In this document: in pieces, positions 26,957-37,436 of the stretch
How the letters are laid out: each line of letters opens with the position of its first letter
Numbering within the stretch: the first letter of the stretch is position 1
Assembly (NCBI RefSeq): GCF_030812785.1
Contig: NZ_JAUSTJ010000002.1
Location: 1,488,001 to 1,552,000, forward strand
Reading direction: 5' to 3'
Length of the DNA stretch: 64,000 bases
From: Sphingomonas kyeonggiensis
GTDB lineage: Bacteria; Pseudomonadota; Alphaproteobacteria; Sphingomonadales; Sphingomonadaceae
Made by a program: the position numbers and the translations under genes
The notes under the pieces: generated by a model
Told to the model about the DNA's origin: nothing
Databases searched by the model: none
The model's input: the letters and a program-made list of their open reading frames with translations, nothing else

Positions 26957-29056
26957 TCAGGTGCACATCGTATCCAGCGGCAGCAACGCGGGTGCCAGGG
27001 GCTCCTTCAGTCCCTTTGCCGCCATCGCGCCGTTCAGCCCCTGGGGCTGCGGCGGCAGCGCCGGGTTCGTCTCGGGCGCATAATAGGCGTCGCGCTCCGC
27101 TTCCTCGATCGAGACGAACCGGTAGCCCTTCTCGCGGTACAGCGCGATCAGCCGGGGCATCATGTGCGCGTCGAAGGCGCCGAGGTGCATCAGCAGCACA
27201 TAGGGGATGTCGCGACCGTAGAGCGCCTTGGCCATCTCGCGGGACCGGTCGGCCTGGACCGCGGCGTTGCCCAGCCAGCTATGCTCCATCCTGAGGATCG
27301 CATCGGCATCCCCCTTGGCGACACAGCGGGCATAGGTGTTGTTGAACGCCCAGTCGGAGAAATCCATCGTCACCGTGGCGACCTTGTAGCCGCGTTCTGC
27401 CAGCAGCTTGCGGATGCGGGCGCGCTTCGCCGGGTCGGCCGAGGCTTCGGACAGGAACGGATAGCGGAACCAGCGCCAGTCGGCCGTGCCCATCTTCGCC
27501 TTGAGGATCGGCTCGTTCTTTTCCAGCTCGGACAGGAATTGCGCGTCGCTCAGGTCGTTGAGGTTGGCGTGGCTCCAGCCATGATTGCCGAGCGGCAGCC
27601 CCGCCGCGCGCCATTTGTCGAGCACGGGGGCGGAGGCCGGCTCGCGCTCGAGCTGGACGCCGTTGATGAAGCCCATCACCGGCGCATTGCCTGCCTTCAG
27701 CGCCGCGATGATCTGCTCGGCGATACCGGTACGGGTATAGCCCGCAGGCAGCGGCGCATGGGCCGTGAGGTCATCGAAGGTGAAGGCGATCATCGGCGCG
27801 GGCGCGGCCGGTGCCGCGGCCACCCTGCCCTTGTCCTTCACTTTGTCCGAGAAGAGCGACAGCGGCACCGCATCCGCCATCGCCTGGTAGCCGGCGACCG
27901 AGGGGTGGAGCCCGTCATTGTCGTACGCCTTCAGCAGCTTCGTCGGCGCGGCAGGATCGCGCATCGCGGCATCGAGATCGATCACCCCGTCGAAATTGCC
28001 GGGCGTGCGGATCCAGGCGTTGACCGCGGCGCGATCTGCCTCGTTCTGCGCGTCCGGGTGGTAATAGGCCGAGCCGCCATAGGGCGTGATCGTCGCGCCG
28101 ATCACCTTGATCCCGTGTGCGCGGGCGCGGGCGACCATCTGGCGATAGGCGCCGATCATCCCCTCCACGAGCGCGGCATGCGCCTCGGGCGTCGCCGGGG
28201 CATCGCGGGTGAGCGTGCCGAGATCGTTGACGCCTTCGAAGATCACGAGATGGGTGACGCCCGGATAGCTCAGCACTTCGCGATCGAAGCGCGCCATCGC
28301 ATTGGGGCCGAGCCCGTCGTTGAGCAGCCGGTTGCCGCCGATCCCGGCGTTGAGCACCGCCATGTCGGCAAGCTCGGGCGTGGCGAGCAGGCGGCGCTGG
28401 AGCGCGTCGGTCCAGCGCATATTGGTATTGGGCTGGACGCCGTACCCGTCGGTGATCGAGTCGCCGAGGATCACCACCGCCGATGCCCTGGTCGAGACCG
28501 TCTCGATCGCGCCGATCTGCACCCAGCGATCGGCGGTTTTGGCGCCGGGCAGGTCGGCATCGCCGCTATGGTCGCCGTGCAACATGTAGCTGGTCGCGCG
28601 CGAGCCCGGATGGCCGGTCTGCTGTGCCGGTGCGTCGGGCAGATAGAGGGTGATCGCCAGGTCCGCGCCCGCCTTTACCGGAAGCGTGATCGGATCGGAC
28701 CAATAGTCGGCGCCCGCCGGAATGGTGACGCTCTTCGCGCCGCCGAAGCGCAGGCCGGTCAGGCTGGCCGCGTCGATCCGCGCCGAGGCGGGATCGACCG
28801 AACGCGCGATCGTCACCGCACCGATGCGCAGCGGCTGGGTGCCATAGGCATTGGTGAGGCGCACCCGCAGCTTGGTGCCGGCGATCTGGATGCGGACGAT
28901 CTGGCGGATCGTCGCATCCTTCAGATCCTCGACCGGCAGTGCATTGTTGCCGGGGATCATCTGCGATGTCGCCCAGGCCGTCACCCAGCGCTCGCCCGGC
29001 GCCGCCGCGGCGCCCAGCAGCAGGACCAGCGCCAGCAGGCGCGCGATCAGCCCCAT
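26957..29056 (-). CDS. Secreted fusion of SGNH/GDSL esterase and NodB polysaccharide deacetylase
   Basis: The 699-residue protein has a signal peptide (MGLIARLLALVLLLGAAAA). Residues about 22-400 form an SGNH hydrolase with GDSITDG (Ser200), GGN (Asn242) and DGLHPS (Asp381, His384). Residues about 420-650 form a NodB/CE4 deacetylase with TFDD (Asp428, Asp429) and HGWSH (His492, His496). Both active sites look intact, so the protein could remove O-acyl or N-acetyl groups from a glycan; a plant-type polysaccharide is an inference from the upstream operator. The ATG has a GAGAGGG ribosome site. Confidence 0.88.
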   Translation of the reverse strand: MGLIARLLALVLLLGAAAAPGERWVTAWATSQMIPGNNALPVEDLKDATIRQIVRIQIAGTKLRVRLTNAYGTQPLRIGAVTIARSVDPASARIDAASLTGLRFGGAKSVTIPAGADYWSDPITLPVKAGADLAITLYLPDAPAQQTGHPGSRATSYMLHGDHSGDADLPGAKTADRWVQIGAIETVSTRASAVVILGDSITDGYGVQPNTNMRWTDALQRRLLATPELADMAVLNAGIGGNRLLNDGLGPNAMARFDREVLSYPGVTHLVIFEGVNDLGTLTRDAPATPEAHAALVEGMIGAYRQMVARARAHGIKVIGATITPYGGSAYYHPDAQNEADRAAVNAWIRTPGNFDGVIDLDAAMRDPAAPTKLLKAYDNDGLHPSVAGYQAMADAVPLSLFSDKVKDKGRVAAAPAAPAPMIAFTFDDLTAHAPLPAGYTRTGIAEQIIAALKAGNAPVMGFINGVQLEREPASAPVLDKWRAAGLPLGNHGWSHANLNDLSDAQFLSELEKNEPILKAKMGTADWRWFRYPFLSEASADPAKRARIRKLLAERGYKVATVTMDFSDWAFNNTYARCVAKGDADAILRMEHSWLGNAAVQADRSREMAKALYGRDIPYVLLMHLGAFDAHMMPRLIALYREKGYRFVSIEEAERDAYYAPETNPALPPQPQGLNGAMAAKGLKEPLAPALLPLDTMCT

Positions 29057-29361
29057 ATCCCTCTCCCGTATAGTCTTATGATAGCGCTACCAATAGCCAA
29101 GCCATGTTTCGGCGCAATGGCCAAGTGTTTCGCGGGTAGCGGGGAAAGGGTGGCCACCGCGTGGGTGCGGTGGCCTGGAAAGGTGGGGCGGCGGAAAGAG
29201 GGATCAAAACGCCGCCCGGGTCCGAGGACCTGATACCTCTTTAGCTGTATGGCCGATTCGGACATAATCAGGAAACATACGGTAAGCGGAACGAAACAGT
29301 TCGCGGATTGCGCGCGCATCGCGGCGGGCCTAGGCCCTGCGGCAGACCATAAGGATGCCTC
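29057..29361. other. Divergent intergenic region (esterase fusion / aminopeptidase)
   Basis: This 305-bp region has no gene. It holds the LacI-type operator near the fusion gene, a G-rich middle part (about 29140-29230), and a more A+T-rich stretch (29250-29300) that probably carries the promoter of the aminopeptidase; the aminopeptidase ribosome site is AAGGATGCCTC. Confidence 0.6.
29079..29092 (-). promoter_or_regulatory. LacI-family operator upstream of the esterase/deacetylase gene
   Basis: On the minus strand the site reads TGGTAGCGCTATCA: a perfect core palindrome TAGCGCTA with near-palindromic flanks, centred about 30 bp before the start codon. The GCGC-centred TGGTANCGNTANCA-type palindrome is the general form bound by LacI-family sugar repressors and resembles XylR-type sites described in Caulobacter. 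The repressor gene is not in the window. Binding is predicted only. Confidence 0.6.
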
Positions 29362-31971
29362 ATGCGCGCGCTTGCCTTTGCTTTCGCTCTCACCCTTCCC
29401 GCCCTCGCCCAAGCCCAGGATGCCCAGCCGACCGGCAAGCTGCCGGACACGGTGACGCCCCTCGCCTATCGGCTCGACCTGACGATCGTGCCGGAGAAGC
29501 CGCGCTTCAGTGGCCATGCCGAGATCGACGTGCGGCTGAACAAGGCAGCGCAGGCGGTGTGGATGCACGGCCGCAACCTCAACGTCACCAAGGCGGTGGC
29601 GATCGTCGGCGGCAAGGAAGTGCCGCTGACCTTCACCCAGAAGAGCCCGCACGGTCTCGCCCAGATCGATTTCGGCAAGACGGTGCAGCCGGGCAAGGTC
29701 ACGCTGAAGTTCGACTATGACGCGGCCTTCGGCGGCGGCGCCTCCGGGCCATATCGCATCAACGTGGCGGGCGACTGGTACAGCTGGACCCAGTTCGAAT
29801 CGATCGATGCGCGCGCCGCCTTCCCGGGCTTCGACGAGCCGGGGTTCAAGACACCCTTCACCGTCTCGCTCACCACCAAGCCGGGCTTCGTCGCGCTGAG
29901 CAACGCGCCCGAGACGGGCAAGGCCACCAAGGTCGGCGAGCTGGTCAGGCACCGCTTCATCGCCACCAAGCCGCTGCCGACCTATCTGGTCGCCTTTGTC
30001 GTCGGTCCGTTCCAGACCCTCGCCGGCAAGGTTCCCGCCACCGCGCAGCGCAAGGCTCCGCTGCCGCTGCGCATCGTCGGTACCAAGCCGTACAAGGACG
30101 AGATGCAGTTCGCGCTGGACAATTCCGGCCCGATCGTCGCGCTGCTCGAGAAATATTTCGGCCAGCCCTTCCCCTTCCCCAAGCTCGACCAGATCGGCTC
30201 GCCGGTGATGCCGGGCGCGATGGAGAATGCGGGCGCCGACATCTATGGCGACGGCATCCTGTTCGTCGACGAGAGCGACGCGACGTCGCGCAAGCAGACC
30301 TTCGGCATGGTGGTGGCGCACGAGCTTTCGCACCAGTGGTTCGGCGACCTCGTCACCCCGGCCTGGTGGGACGACATCTGGCTGAACGAGAGCTTCGCCA
30401 ACTGGATGGGGTACCGGATCGGCAATGAATGGCGTCCCGATCTCGACATCGGCGTGGATGCGATCGGGGAAGGCTTCGAGGCGATGGACCTCGATGCGCT
30501 GGTCGCCGGCCGGCCGATCCACCAGAAGATCACCAACGATGCCGATATCGATGCGGCGTTCGACCAGATCACCTATGGCAAGGGCGGCCAGGTCGTCGGG
30601 ATGATCGCCGCCTATATGGGCGACGAGAAGTTCCGCGACGGCGTGCGCCTGCACATGAAGCGCCATGAATATGGCAACGCGTCCACCGAGCAGTTCTTCG
30701 GCTCGCTTGCCGACGCCGCGCACGATCCGCGCGTGCTCGAATCACTGCGCAGCTTCGTCGACCAGCAGGGCGTGCCGGTCGTGACCTTCCACCGCCAGAA
30801 CGGCATCACCACCGCCAGCCAGCAGCGCTTCGCCTATTTCGGCACCAATGCGCCGGCGCAGCAGTGGATCGTCCCGCTCTGCACCCGCCAAGGCGAGACC
30901 AAGAACTGCATGCTGCTCGACAAGCCGAGCGCGCCGATCGTCTCGAACGGCACCGGCACGCTCGTACCCAATGCGGGCGGCTGGGGCTATTATCGCTTCG
31001 ACCTCGATCCCACCGACTGGGACGCGCTGATCGCCGCCGCCCCGACGCTGCCGACCGGCGAGGCGCTGGCGGTGGACGACAGCCTGTGGGCGAGCTTCTA
31101 TGCCGGCAAGGCCAGGACCCAGCAGCTCGTCGCGCTGGCCCGTTCGATGGCGCAGCATCCCAAGACCAAGATGCAGCTCGACAATGGCGAACGGCTGGCC
31201 GGCCTGCGCCAGCGCGGGCTGATCGGCGAGGCCGCCCTGCCCGCCTATCGCAAGCTGTTCGTCGATATCTATGGCCCGATGCTCGACAAGATCGGCTTTG
31301 ATCCCAAGGCCGGCGCGCATGAAAAGGACAATGCCGACACCGCCGAGCTGCGCGAGCAGCTTGTCGGTTTCGTCGCCGACAATGGCCATGACGCGGCACT
31401 TCGCGCCAAGCTGAGCGCGGCGGCAGATGCCTGGCTGGCCGGCGACACCAAGGCGCTGGACAACGACTTCGCGTCGCTGGCGCTGACCGTCACGGTCGAG
31501 GATCGCGGCGTGCCTTTCGCCAAGACGCTTGCCGAGGCTGCGCTGGCGGGCAAGACGCCGGGCCTGCGCCAGGCGGCGTTCCGCGCCATCGCCGGCTCGG
31601 GCAATGCCGATGTCGCCAAATGGTATTTCACCGAGTTCAACGACGCCCGCTACACCCCGCGCGAGCGACTGTTCGCCTCGGCGATCTTCATGAACGACGC
31701 CAGCACCCGCGACTCGGCGCTCGACTATATGCTCGCCCATTTCGACGAGTTCTCGAAGGCCAGCGGTGGCGGCGGCATCTTCTCGGGCCGCTCGGCGCAG
31801 ATGTTCAAGTCGCAATGCTCGCTGGCGGCCGCCGACACGGTCGACGCCAAGCTGCGCGCCGAAGGCGGCAGCACGCTGTCGCTCGATCGCGCGGTGGAAG
31901 GCATCCGCAACTGCGCCCGGTTCAAGGACGCCAAGGCGGATGAAGTGACGGCGGCTTTCGCGGGGATGTGA
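29362..31971 (+). CDS. Exported M1-family aminopeptidase
   Basis: The 869-residue zinc aminopeptidase has a signal peptide (MRALAFAFALTLPALAQAQ), so unlike cytosolic PepN it acts outside the cytoplasm. The exopeptidase motif GAMENAG is followed by HELSHQW (His320, Glu321, His324) and the third ligand Glu343 in WLNESFANW. A C-terminal ERAP1-like helical domain completes the family plan. It is monocistronic and followed by a long repeat. Confidence 0.95.
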   Translation: MRALAFAFALTLPALAQAQDAQPTGKLPDTVTPLAYRLDLTIVPEKPRFSGHAEIDVRLNKAAQAVWMHGRNLNVTKAVAIVGGKEVPLTFTQKSPHGLAQIDFGKTVQPGKVTLKFDYDAAFGGGASGPYRINVAGDWYSWTQFESIDARAAFPGFDEPGFKTPFTVSLTTKPGFVALSNAPETGKATKVGELVRHRFIATKPLPTYLVAFVVGPFQTLAGKVPATAQRKAPLPLRIVGTKPYKDEMQFALDNSGPIVALLEKYFGQPFPFPKLDQIGSPVMPGAMENAGADIYGDGILFVDESDATSRKQTFGMVVAHELSHQWFGDLVTPAWWDDIWLNESFANWMGYRIGNEWRPDLDIGVDAIGEGFEAMDLDALVAGRPIHQKITNDADIDAAFDQITYGKGGQVVGMIAAYMGDEKFRDGVRLHMKRHEYGNASTEQFFGSLADAAHDPRVLESLRSFVDQQGVPVVTFHRQNGITTASQQRFAYFGTNAPAQQWIVPLCTRQGETKNCMLLDKPSAPIVSNGTGTLVPNAGGWGYYRFDLDPTDWDALIAAAPTLPTGEALAVDDSLWASFYAGKARTQQLVALARSMAQHPKTKMQLDNGERLAGLRQRGLIGEAALPAYRKLFVDIYGPMLDKIGFDPKAGAHEKDNADTAELREQLVGFVADNGHDAALRAKLSAAADAWLAGDTKALDNDFASLALTVTVEDRGVPFAKTLAEAALAGKTPGLRQAAFRAIAGSGNADVAKWYFTEFNDARYTPRERLFASAIFMNDASTRDSALDYMLAHFDEFSKASGGGGIFSGRSAQMFKSQCSLAAADTVDAKLRAEGGSTLSLDRAVEGIRNCARFKDAKADEVTAAFAGM

Positions 31972-31973
31972 CC

Positions 31974-32130
31974 TTCAATTCCTCCCCGAGCTTGTCTCGG
32001 GGAGGGGGACCGTTCGCGTAGCGAATGGTGGAGGGGCAATGGTGGGACGCCGCCTTCGTCGGCGGCCCCTCCACCACGCGACTGCGTCGCGCGGTCCCCC
32101 TCCCCCAGCAAGCTGGGGGAGGAATTTGAA
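31974..32130. repeat. Nested palindromic repeat with CCTCCCC arms
   Basis: The ends TTCAATTCCTCCCC (31974-31987) and GGGGAGGAATTTGAA (32117-32130) are inverted copies. Inside are hairpins CCTCCCCGAGCTTGTCTCGG and CCCCCAGCAAGCTGGGGG and complementary GGTGGAGGGGC/GCCCCTCCACC arms. It is located between the convergent aminopeptidase and acyl-CoA ligase genes and fills the gap. Confidence 0.85.
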
Positions 32131-32134
32131 AGGC

Positions 32135-33727
32135 CTAGGCCGCCGCCAGCTTGAAGTCCTTGTACTGCGCGCGGATCGCGGTCTTGAGCAGCTTGCCGGT
32201 GGCGGTGTGGGGCAGGCTCTCGACGAAATGCACCTCGTCGGGCAGCCACCATTTGGCGACATGCTGGGCGAGATGCGCCTGCACTTCCTCCGCCGTCACG
32301 TCGCTGCCGGGCTTGCGGATCACCAGCAGGATCGGGCGCTCCTCCCATTTCGGGTGATGGACCCCGATCGCCGCCGCCTCGGCGACGCCGGCGCAGCCGA
32401 CCGCGGCGTTCTCCAGTTCGACCGAGCTGATCCACTCGCCGCCCGACTTGATCACGTCCTTGGCGCGATCGGTGATCTGCATCGTGCCGTCCGGGTGGAG
32501 CAGCGCGACGTCGCCGGTGTCGAACCAGTTGTCGGCATCGACCGCGGGCTCGTCCGCCTTGAAATAGCTCTGCACGATCCAGGGGCCGCGTACCTGCAGC
32601 CGGCCCGAGCTCTTGCCGTCGCGCGGCTGGACCACGCCTTCGTCATCGACCACGCGCAGCTCGACACCGTAGGGCACCTTGCCCTGCTTGCAGACCTGGT
32701 CGACCTGCGCCTCGAAGCTCAGATCGTCCCAGTCCCAGGAGGGCGCGCCCATCGTGCCGATCGGTGAGGTCTCGGTCATGCCCCAGGCGTGGTTGACGCG
32801 GATGCCCATCTTCATCAGCCGCTCGATCATCGCGCGCGGCGCGGCCGAACCGCCAATGGTGACGATCTTGAGATGCTCGGGCTTCGCACCGGTCGCGTCC
32901 ATATACTGGAACATCGCGAACCAGACGGTGGGCACGCCGGCGGTGTGGGTCACCTTCTCGCGGTTCATCAGTTCGCACAGCACCAGCGGATCGTTGACCG
33001 CCGAGAAGACGAACTTGATCCCCGCCGCGGCGCCCGCCCAGGGCAGGCCCCAGCCGACCGCATGGAACATCGGCACGATCGGCATCGCCACCGCACGCGC
33101 CGACAGGTCGAACACATCGGGCTGCATCTCGGCGATCGCGTGGATCACGCTGGAGCGGTGGGTGTAGATCACGCCCTTGGGATTGCCGGTGGTGCCGCTG
33201 GTATAGCAGATCATGCAGGGCTCGCGCTCGTCGCCCTTCACCCACTCGTAATTGCCGTCCTCGGCGGCGAGCAACACCTCGAACCCGTCGGGGCCGTCGC
33301 TGTCGAAGCAGAAATAATGCTCGATCGTCGTCCATTGCGGCTTCAACCGCTCGACGATCGGCGCGAAGGCGCGGTCGTAGAACAGGACCTTGTCCTCGGC
33401 ATGGTTGGCGATGAAGGCGAGTTGATCGTCGAACAGGCGCGGGTTGATCGTGTGGACCAGCCCGCCCATGCCGGCGGTGCCGTACCAGGCGACGAGGTGG
33501 CGGCTATGGTTCATCGCCAGCGTGCCGACCCGGTCACCCTTCTTCACCCCGAGCCGCTCGAGCGCCTGGGCGAGCTTGCGGCTGTCGCGGGCGATCCCGG
33601 CCCAGGTGGTGCGCGTCTCGCTGCCATCGGCCCAGCGCGTGACGAGCTCCCGTCCCCAATGCTCGCGCGCCGCGTGATCGAGCAGCGTGGTCACGCGCAG
33701 CTCGAAATCCTGCATTCCACCCAGCAT
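32135..33727 (-). CDS. Fatty-acid/acyl-CoA ligase (AMP-forming)
   Basis: The 530-residue ANL enzyme activates a carboxylic acid through an acyl-AMP. Motifs in order: [18 protein letters not shown] (P-loop-like A3), WGMTETSP (A5), WFDTGDVA (A7), [15 protein letters not shown] (A8 hinge) and TATGKLLKT with the catalytic lysine (A10). The length and the N-terminus resemble medium/long-chain fatty acyl-CoA synthetases (AlkK/FadD13-like). The substrate chain length cannot be read. It begins 3' of a promoter region next to another repeat. Confidence 0.9.
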   Translation of the reverse strand: MLGGMQDFELRVTTLLDHAAREHWGRELVTRWADGSETRTTWAGIARDSRKLAQALERLGVKKGDRVGTLAMNHSRHLVAWYGTAGMGGLVHTINPRLFDDQLAFIANHAEDKVLFYDRAFAPIVERLKPQWTTIEHYFCFDSDGPDGFEVLLAAEDGNYEWVKGDEREPCMICYTSGTTGNPKGVIYTHRSSVIHAIAEMQPDVFDLSARAVAMPIVPMFHAVGWGLPWAGAAAGIKFVFSAVNDPLVLCELMNREKVTHTAGVPTVWFAMFQYMDATGAKPEHLKIVTIGGSAAPRAMIERLMKMGIRVNHAWGMTETSPIGTMGAPSWDWDDLSFEAQVDQVCKQGKVPYGVELRVVDDEGVVQPRDGKSSGRLQVRGPWIVQSYFKADEPAVDADNWFDTGDVALLHPDGTMQITDRAKDVIKSGGEWISSVELENAAVGCAGVAEAAAIGVHHPKWEERPILLVIRKPGSDVTAEEVQAHLAQHVAKWWLPDEVHFVESLPHTATGKLLKTAIRAQYKDFKLAAA

Positions 33728-33827
33728 CCTCGCTCTCCATACCGCTTTTTCGAGGAGCGTAACCTGCGGATGGCGCAGGTGTCGAGAGTGGGCTGTGTAA
33801 GGAAGGATTTCGGGAGCGAATCAAAAG

Positions 33828-33955
33828 CCCTCTCCCTTTGGGAGAGGGTTGGGTGAGGGCAGGCTTCGGCAGGCACACCGCGTGAGGCGCGCTCGCCCTC
33901 ATCCCTCCCACCGCCTTCGGCGGCGGGCCCCTCCCTTCTCCCAAAGGGAGAAGGG
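33828..33955. repeat. Nested palindromic repeat, CCCTCTCCC family
   Basis: The left hairpin CCCTCTCCCTTTGGGAGAGGG and the right CCCTTCTCCCAAAGGGAGAAGG flank inner arms GGGTGAGGGC and GCCCTCATCCCTCC. It ends seven bases before the dnaE stop codon. The closest relative here is the repeat at 10649-10774, with the same loop TTT/AAA. Confidence 0.85.
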
Positions 33956-33962
33956 GTATTGC

Positions 33963-36900
33963 CTATGCCGCTTCGGCCAGCTTCGCCGCGGCGCTCTTCA
34001 GCACAGCCCAGCGGATGCCGGGGACATTCTCGATTTTCTGGCGCAGTTCCCCGTCCAGCCGGAAGTCGCGGCCCAGCACGATCTCGGCGACGCCGCCCGC
34101 GATGCCGACATGGACCAGCACTTCGCCGCGCCCGCCGCGCTGGTCGCCGATGATGCCGGCGAGGATCGGGATCGCCGCGACATCGTCGATCGTCACGTCG
34201 AGCACCAGCCGCGCGGTATTGGCCAGGCTCTCGAAGCTCTGGACGCGCTTGATCGAGACGCGCGGCGTATCCTCGCCGGCGCGCTTGTCGAGCTCGACGG
34301 TCAGCACCGCGCAGCCGCCTTCGCGGGCGCAGCGCTCGAGATCGGGGACGGCGCTGTCCTCGAAGCAGGTGGCGATGGTCTGGGCCGATTTGTCCGAGAT
34401 CGTCGCCATCATGTACTTGTTGCCGCGCGCCGAGGTACGCGGGCGGCAATCCTCGACCAGCGCCGCGAGCGTCGCGCCGACGCGGGTGCCGGGCGGGATG
34501 TCGACCTCACCCAGCGAGACGATGTCGCGCGCGCCGAAGCTCCTGGCGAGATGCTGGAAGCGGTCGAGCGGGTGCGCCTGGAAATAGAAGCCGAAGGCTT
34601 CGCGCTCGTGCCCGGTCCGGTCGGCGGTCGACCAATAGACGTCCTCGGACAGGCGGATCTCGTCACCCGCGGGCTTGGTGAGCATGTCGAACGACGCCTG
34701 GAAGCTGTTCCGCTCACCATGCGCGCGCTGGCACACCGCCATGATCCGCTCGGCCGCGCCGTACACACCAGCGCGATTGTCGTTGATCGAGTCGAAGGCG
34801 CCGGCAGCCGCCAGCGTTTCCAGCTGACGCTTGTTGATCAGCTGGGGATTGGTGCGCAGCGCGAAATCGTCGAGCGACTTGAAGACGCCGCGCTCCTCGC
34901 GGTCGCGGACCAGCTCTTCCATCGCGCCCTCGCCCACGCCCTTGAGCGCGCCCAGCGCATAGCGGACCGCGAGGCCCTCCTCGGTCTTCTCTACGAAGAA
35001 ATCGGCCTGGCTGCGATTGATGTCGGGTGACAAATAGCGGATCCCGAGCCGCTTCATGTCGTCGACGAAGATCGCCAGCTTGTCGGTCTGGTGGATGTCG
35101 TACGCCATCGACGCGGCGAAGAACTCGTGCGGATGATGCGCCTTCAGCCACGCCGTCTGGTAGGCGAGCAGCGCATAGGCAGCGGCGTGCGACTTGTTGA
35201 AGCCATAGCCGGCGAACTTGTCGATCAAGTCGAACAGCTCGTTCGCCTTGGCCGGCTTGATGTTGTTGTGCTCGGCGCAGCCCTTGACGAAGGTCTCGCG
35301 CTGGGCGTCCATCTCCGCCTTGATCTTCTTGCCCATCGCGCGGCGGAGCATGTCCGCGCCGCCGAGCGAATAGCCGGCCAGGATCTGGGCGGCCTGCATC
35401 ACCTGCTCCTGATAGACGAAGATCCCGTAGGTCTCCTTCAGGATCGGCTCGAGCAGGTCGTGCGGATAGATGATCTCCTCGCGCCCGCCCTTGCGGTGGC
35501 CGAAGCTCGGGATGTTGTCCATCGGGCCGGGACGATAGAGCGAGACGAGCGCGATGATGTCGCCGAAATTGGTCGGACGGACGGCCGTGAGCGTGCGCCG
35601 CATGCCTTCCGATTCCAGCTGGAACACGCCGACCGTGTCGCCGCGCTGGAGCAGGTCATAGACTTCGGTATCGTCCCAGGCGAGCGCATCGAGATCGACG
35701 TCGAGCCCGCGATCGGCGAGCAGCTCGACCGCCTTCTTCAGCACCGACAGCGTCTTCAGGCCGAGAAAGTCGAACTTCACCAGCCCCGCGCCTTCGACAT
35801 ATTTCATGTCGAACTGGGTGACCGGCATGTCCGAGCGCGGATCGCGGTAGAGCGGGACGAGCTGCGATAGCGGGCGATCGCCGATCACCACGCCGGCGGC
35901 GTGGGTCGACGAGTGGCTCGGCAGGCCCTCGAGCCGCATCGAGAGATCGACGAGGTTCTTGATCTCCTTGTGCGCGTTATACTCGGCGAGGAACTCGCTC
36001 ACGCCGTTCAGCGTGCGCTCGAGCGTCCAGGGATCGGTCGGGTGGTTCGGGATCTGCTTGGCGAGGCGATCGACCTGGCCATAGCTCATCTGGAGCACAC
36101 GGCCGACGTTCTTGACCACCGCGCGCGCCTTCATCGTACCAAAGGTGATGATCTGCGCGACGTGGTCGCTGCCGTATTTCTGCTGGACGTAGCGTATCAC
36201 CTCGCCACGCCGGGTTTCGCAGAAGTCGATGTCGAAGTCGGGCATCGAGACGCGTTCCGGGTTGAGGAAGCGTTCGAACAGCAGGCCCAGCTTGAGCGGA
36301 TCGAGATCGGTGATGGTCAGCGCCCAGGCGACTGCGGAGCCTGCACCCGAGCCGCGACCCGGGCCGACGGGAATGTCGTGCGCCTTCGCCCATTGGATGA
36401 AGTCGGCAACGATCAGGAAATAGCCCGGGAAGCCCATCTGGATGATGATGTCGAGCTCGAACTGGAGCCGTTCCTCATAGACCTTGCGCTCGGCGGCATC
36501 GGTGATCCCGGCCTTTTCCAGCCGCTTCTCCAGCCCCTCCCAGGAGAGATCGCGCAGCATCTTCGCCTCGCCCTCGCGGTCGCCGGCGAGGCTGGGGAGG
36601 ATCGGCTTGCGCTTGGGCGCGGCATAGGCGCAGCGCTGGGCGACGACGAGCGTGTTGGCGATGCCCTCGGGCAGGTCCGAGAACAGGCTCTTCATCTCGG
36701 TTGCCGGCTTCATCCACGCATCGGGCGACGAACGCGGGCGATCGTCCGAGGCGACATAGGAGCTGTTGGCGATGCACAGCATCGCGTCATGCGCCTCGTG
36801 GAAGGTCGGCTCGGCGAAGCAGCTCGGATTGGTCGCGACCAGCGGCAGGCCCCGGTCATAGGCGAGGTCGAGCAGCTTCGGCTCGGCCCTGCCCTCGACC

Positions 36901-37436
36901 TCGTCGAGCCGGCGGACGATCTCGATATAGAGCCGGTCGGGGAACAGCGCCTCGAGCCGAGTCGCATAATGGGCGGCCGCCGAATCCTGCTGCTCGGCAT
37001 AGAGCCGTGCCAGCGCGCCCTCGGCCCCGGCGGTAAGGCAGAGCAACCCGTCGGTGCGCCCCTCCAGCGCGTCGAAGGGGATGTGCGCATCCTCTTCGAG
37101 CGGGCGGTCGAGATGCGCCATCGAGACGAGGTCGCACAGGTTGAGATAGCCTTTCTCGTCCTGCGCGTAGAGCGCCAACCAGTCGATCGGCGCGGTCACG
37201 CCGTCCGGCATGTCGGGCCGCTTGACCGCCAGCAGCGTGCCGATGATCGGCTGGACGCCCGCCTTCATGCAGGCGTCGCCAAAGCTCATCGAGGCATAAA
37301 GGCCGTTGCGATCGACCACCGCGACCGCCGGAAAACCCAGCTCCTTCGCGCGCTTGGCGATCGTCTTCGGCTCGATCGCGCCCTCCAGCATGGTGAAGGA
37401 CGAGAAGACCCGAAGCGGAACGAAGCCGGAATGCAT
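33963..37436 (-). CDS. dnaE: DNA polymerase III subunit alpha
   Basis: The 1157-residue replicative polymerase starts at MHSGFVPLRVFSSFTMLEGA. The N-terminal PHP domain lacks the usual HxDYS metal ligands (RVFSSFTM), so PHP-linked exonuclease activity is unlikely; proofreading would be by DnaQ. The polymerase core has GPGRGSGAGS and the catalytic acidic MPDFDIDFC motif. A C-terminal OB fold and tau-binding region follow. It is transcribed divergently from the MraZ-like gene. Confidence 0.97.
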   Translation of the reverse strand: MHSGFVPLRVFSSFTMLEGAIEPKTIAKRAKELGFPAVAVVDRNGLYASMSFGDACMKAGVQPIIGTLLAVKRPDMPDGVTAPIDWLALYAQDEKGYLNLCDLVSMAHLDRPLEEDAHIPFDALEGRTDGLLCLTAGAEGALARLYAEQQDSAAAHYATRLEALFPDRLYIEIVRRLDEVEGRAEPKLLDLAYDRGLPLVATNPSCFAEPTFHEAHDAMLCIANSSYVASDDRPRSSPDAWMKPATEMKSLFSDLPEGIANTLVVAQRCAYAAPKRKPILPSLAGDREGEAKMLRDLSWEGLEKRLEKAGITDAAERKVYEERLQFELDIIIQMGFPGYFLIVADFIQWAKAHDIPVGPGRGSGAGSAVAWALTITDLDPLKLGLLFERFLNPERVSMPDFDIDFCETRRGEVIRYVQQKYGSDHVAQIITFGTMKARAVVKNVGRVLQMSYGQVDRLAKQIPNHPTDPWTLERTLNGVSEFLAEYNAHKEIKNLVDLSMRLEGLPSHSSTHAAGVVIGDRPLSQLVPLYRDPRSDMPVTQFDMKYVEGAGLVKFDFLGLKTLSVLKKAVELLADRGLDVDLDALAWDDTEVYDLLQRGDTVGVFQLESEGMRRTLTAVRPTNFGDIIALVSLYRPGPMDNIPSFGHRKGGREEIIYPHDLLEPILKETYGIFVYQEQVMQAAQILAGYSLGGADMLRRAMGKKIKAEMDAQRETFVKGCAEHNNIKPAKANELFDLIDKFAGYGFNKSHAAAYALLAYQTAWLKAHHPHEFFAASMAYDIHQTDKLAIFVDDMKRLGIRYLSPDINRSQADFFVEKTEEGLAVRYALGALKGVGEGAMEELVRDREERGVFKSLDDFALRTNPQLINKRQLETLAAAGAFDSINDNRAGVYGAAERIMAVCQRAHGERNSFQASFDMLTKPAGDEIRLSEDVYWSTADRTGHEREAFGFYFQAHPLDRFQHLARSFGARDIVSLGEVDIPPGTRVGATLAALVEDCRPRTSARGNKYMMATISDKSAQTIATCFEDSAVPDLERCAREGGCAVLTVELDKRAGEDTPRVSIKRVQSFESLANTARLVLDVTIDDVAAIPILAGIIGDQRGGRGEVLVHVGIAGGVAEIVLGRDFRLDGELRQKIENVPGIRWAVLKSAAAKLAEAA

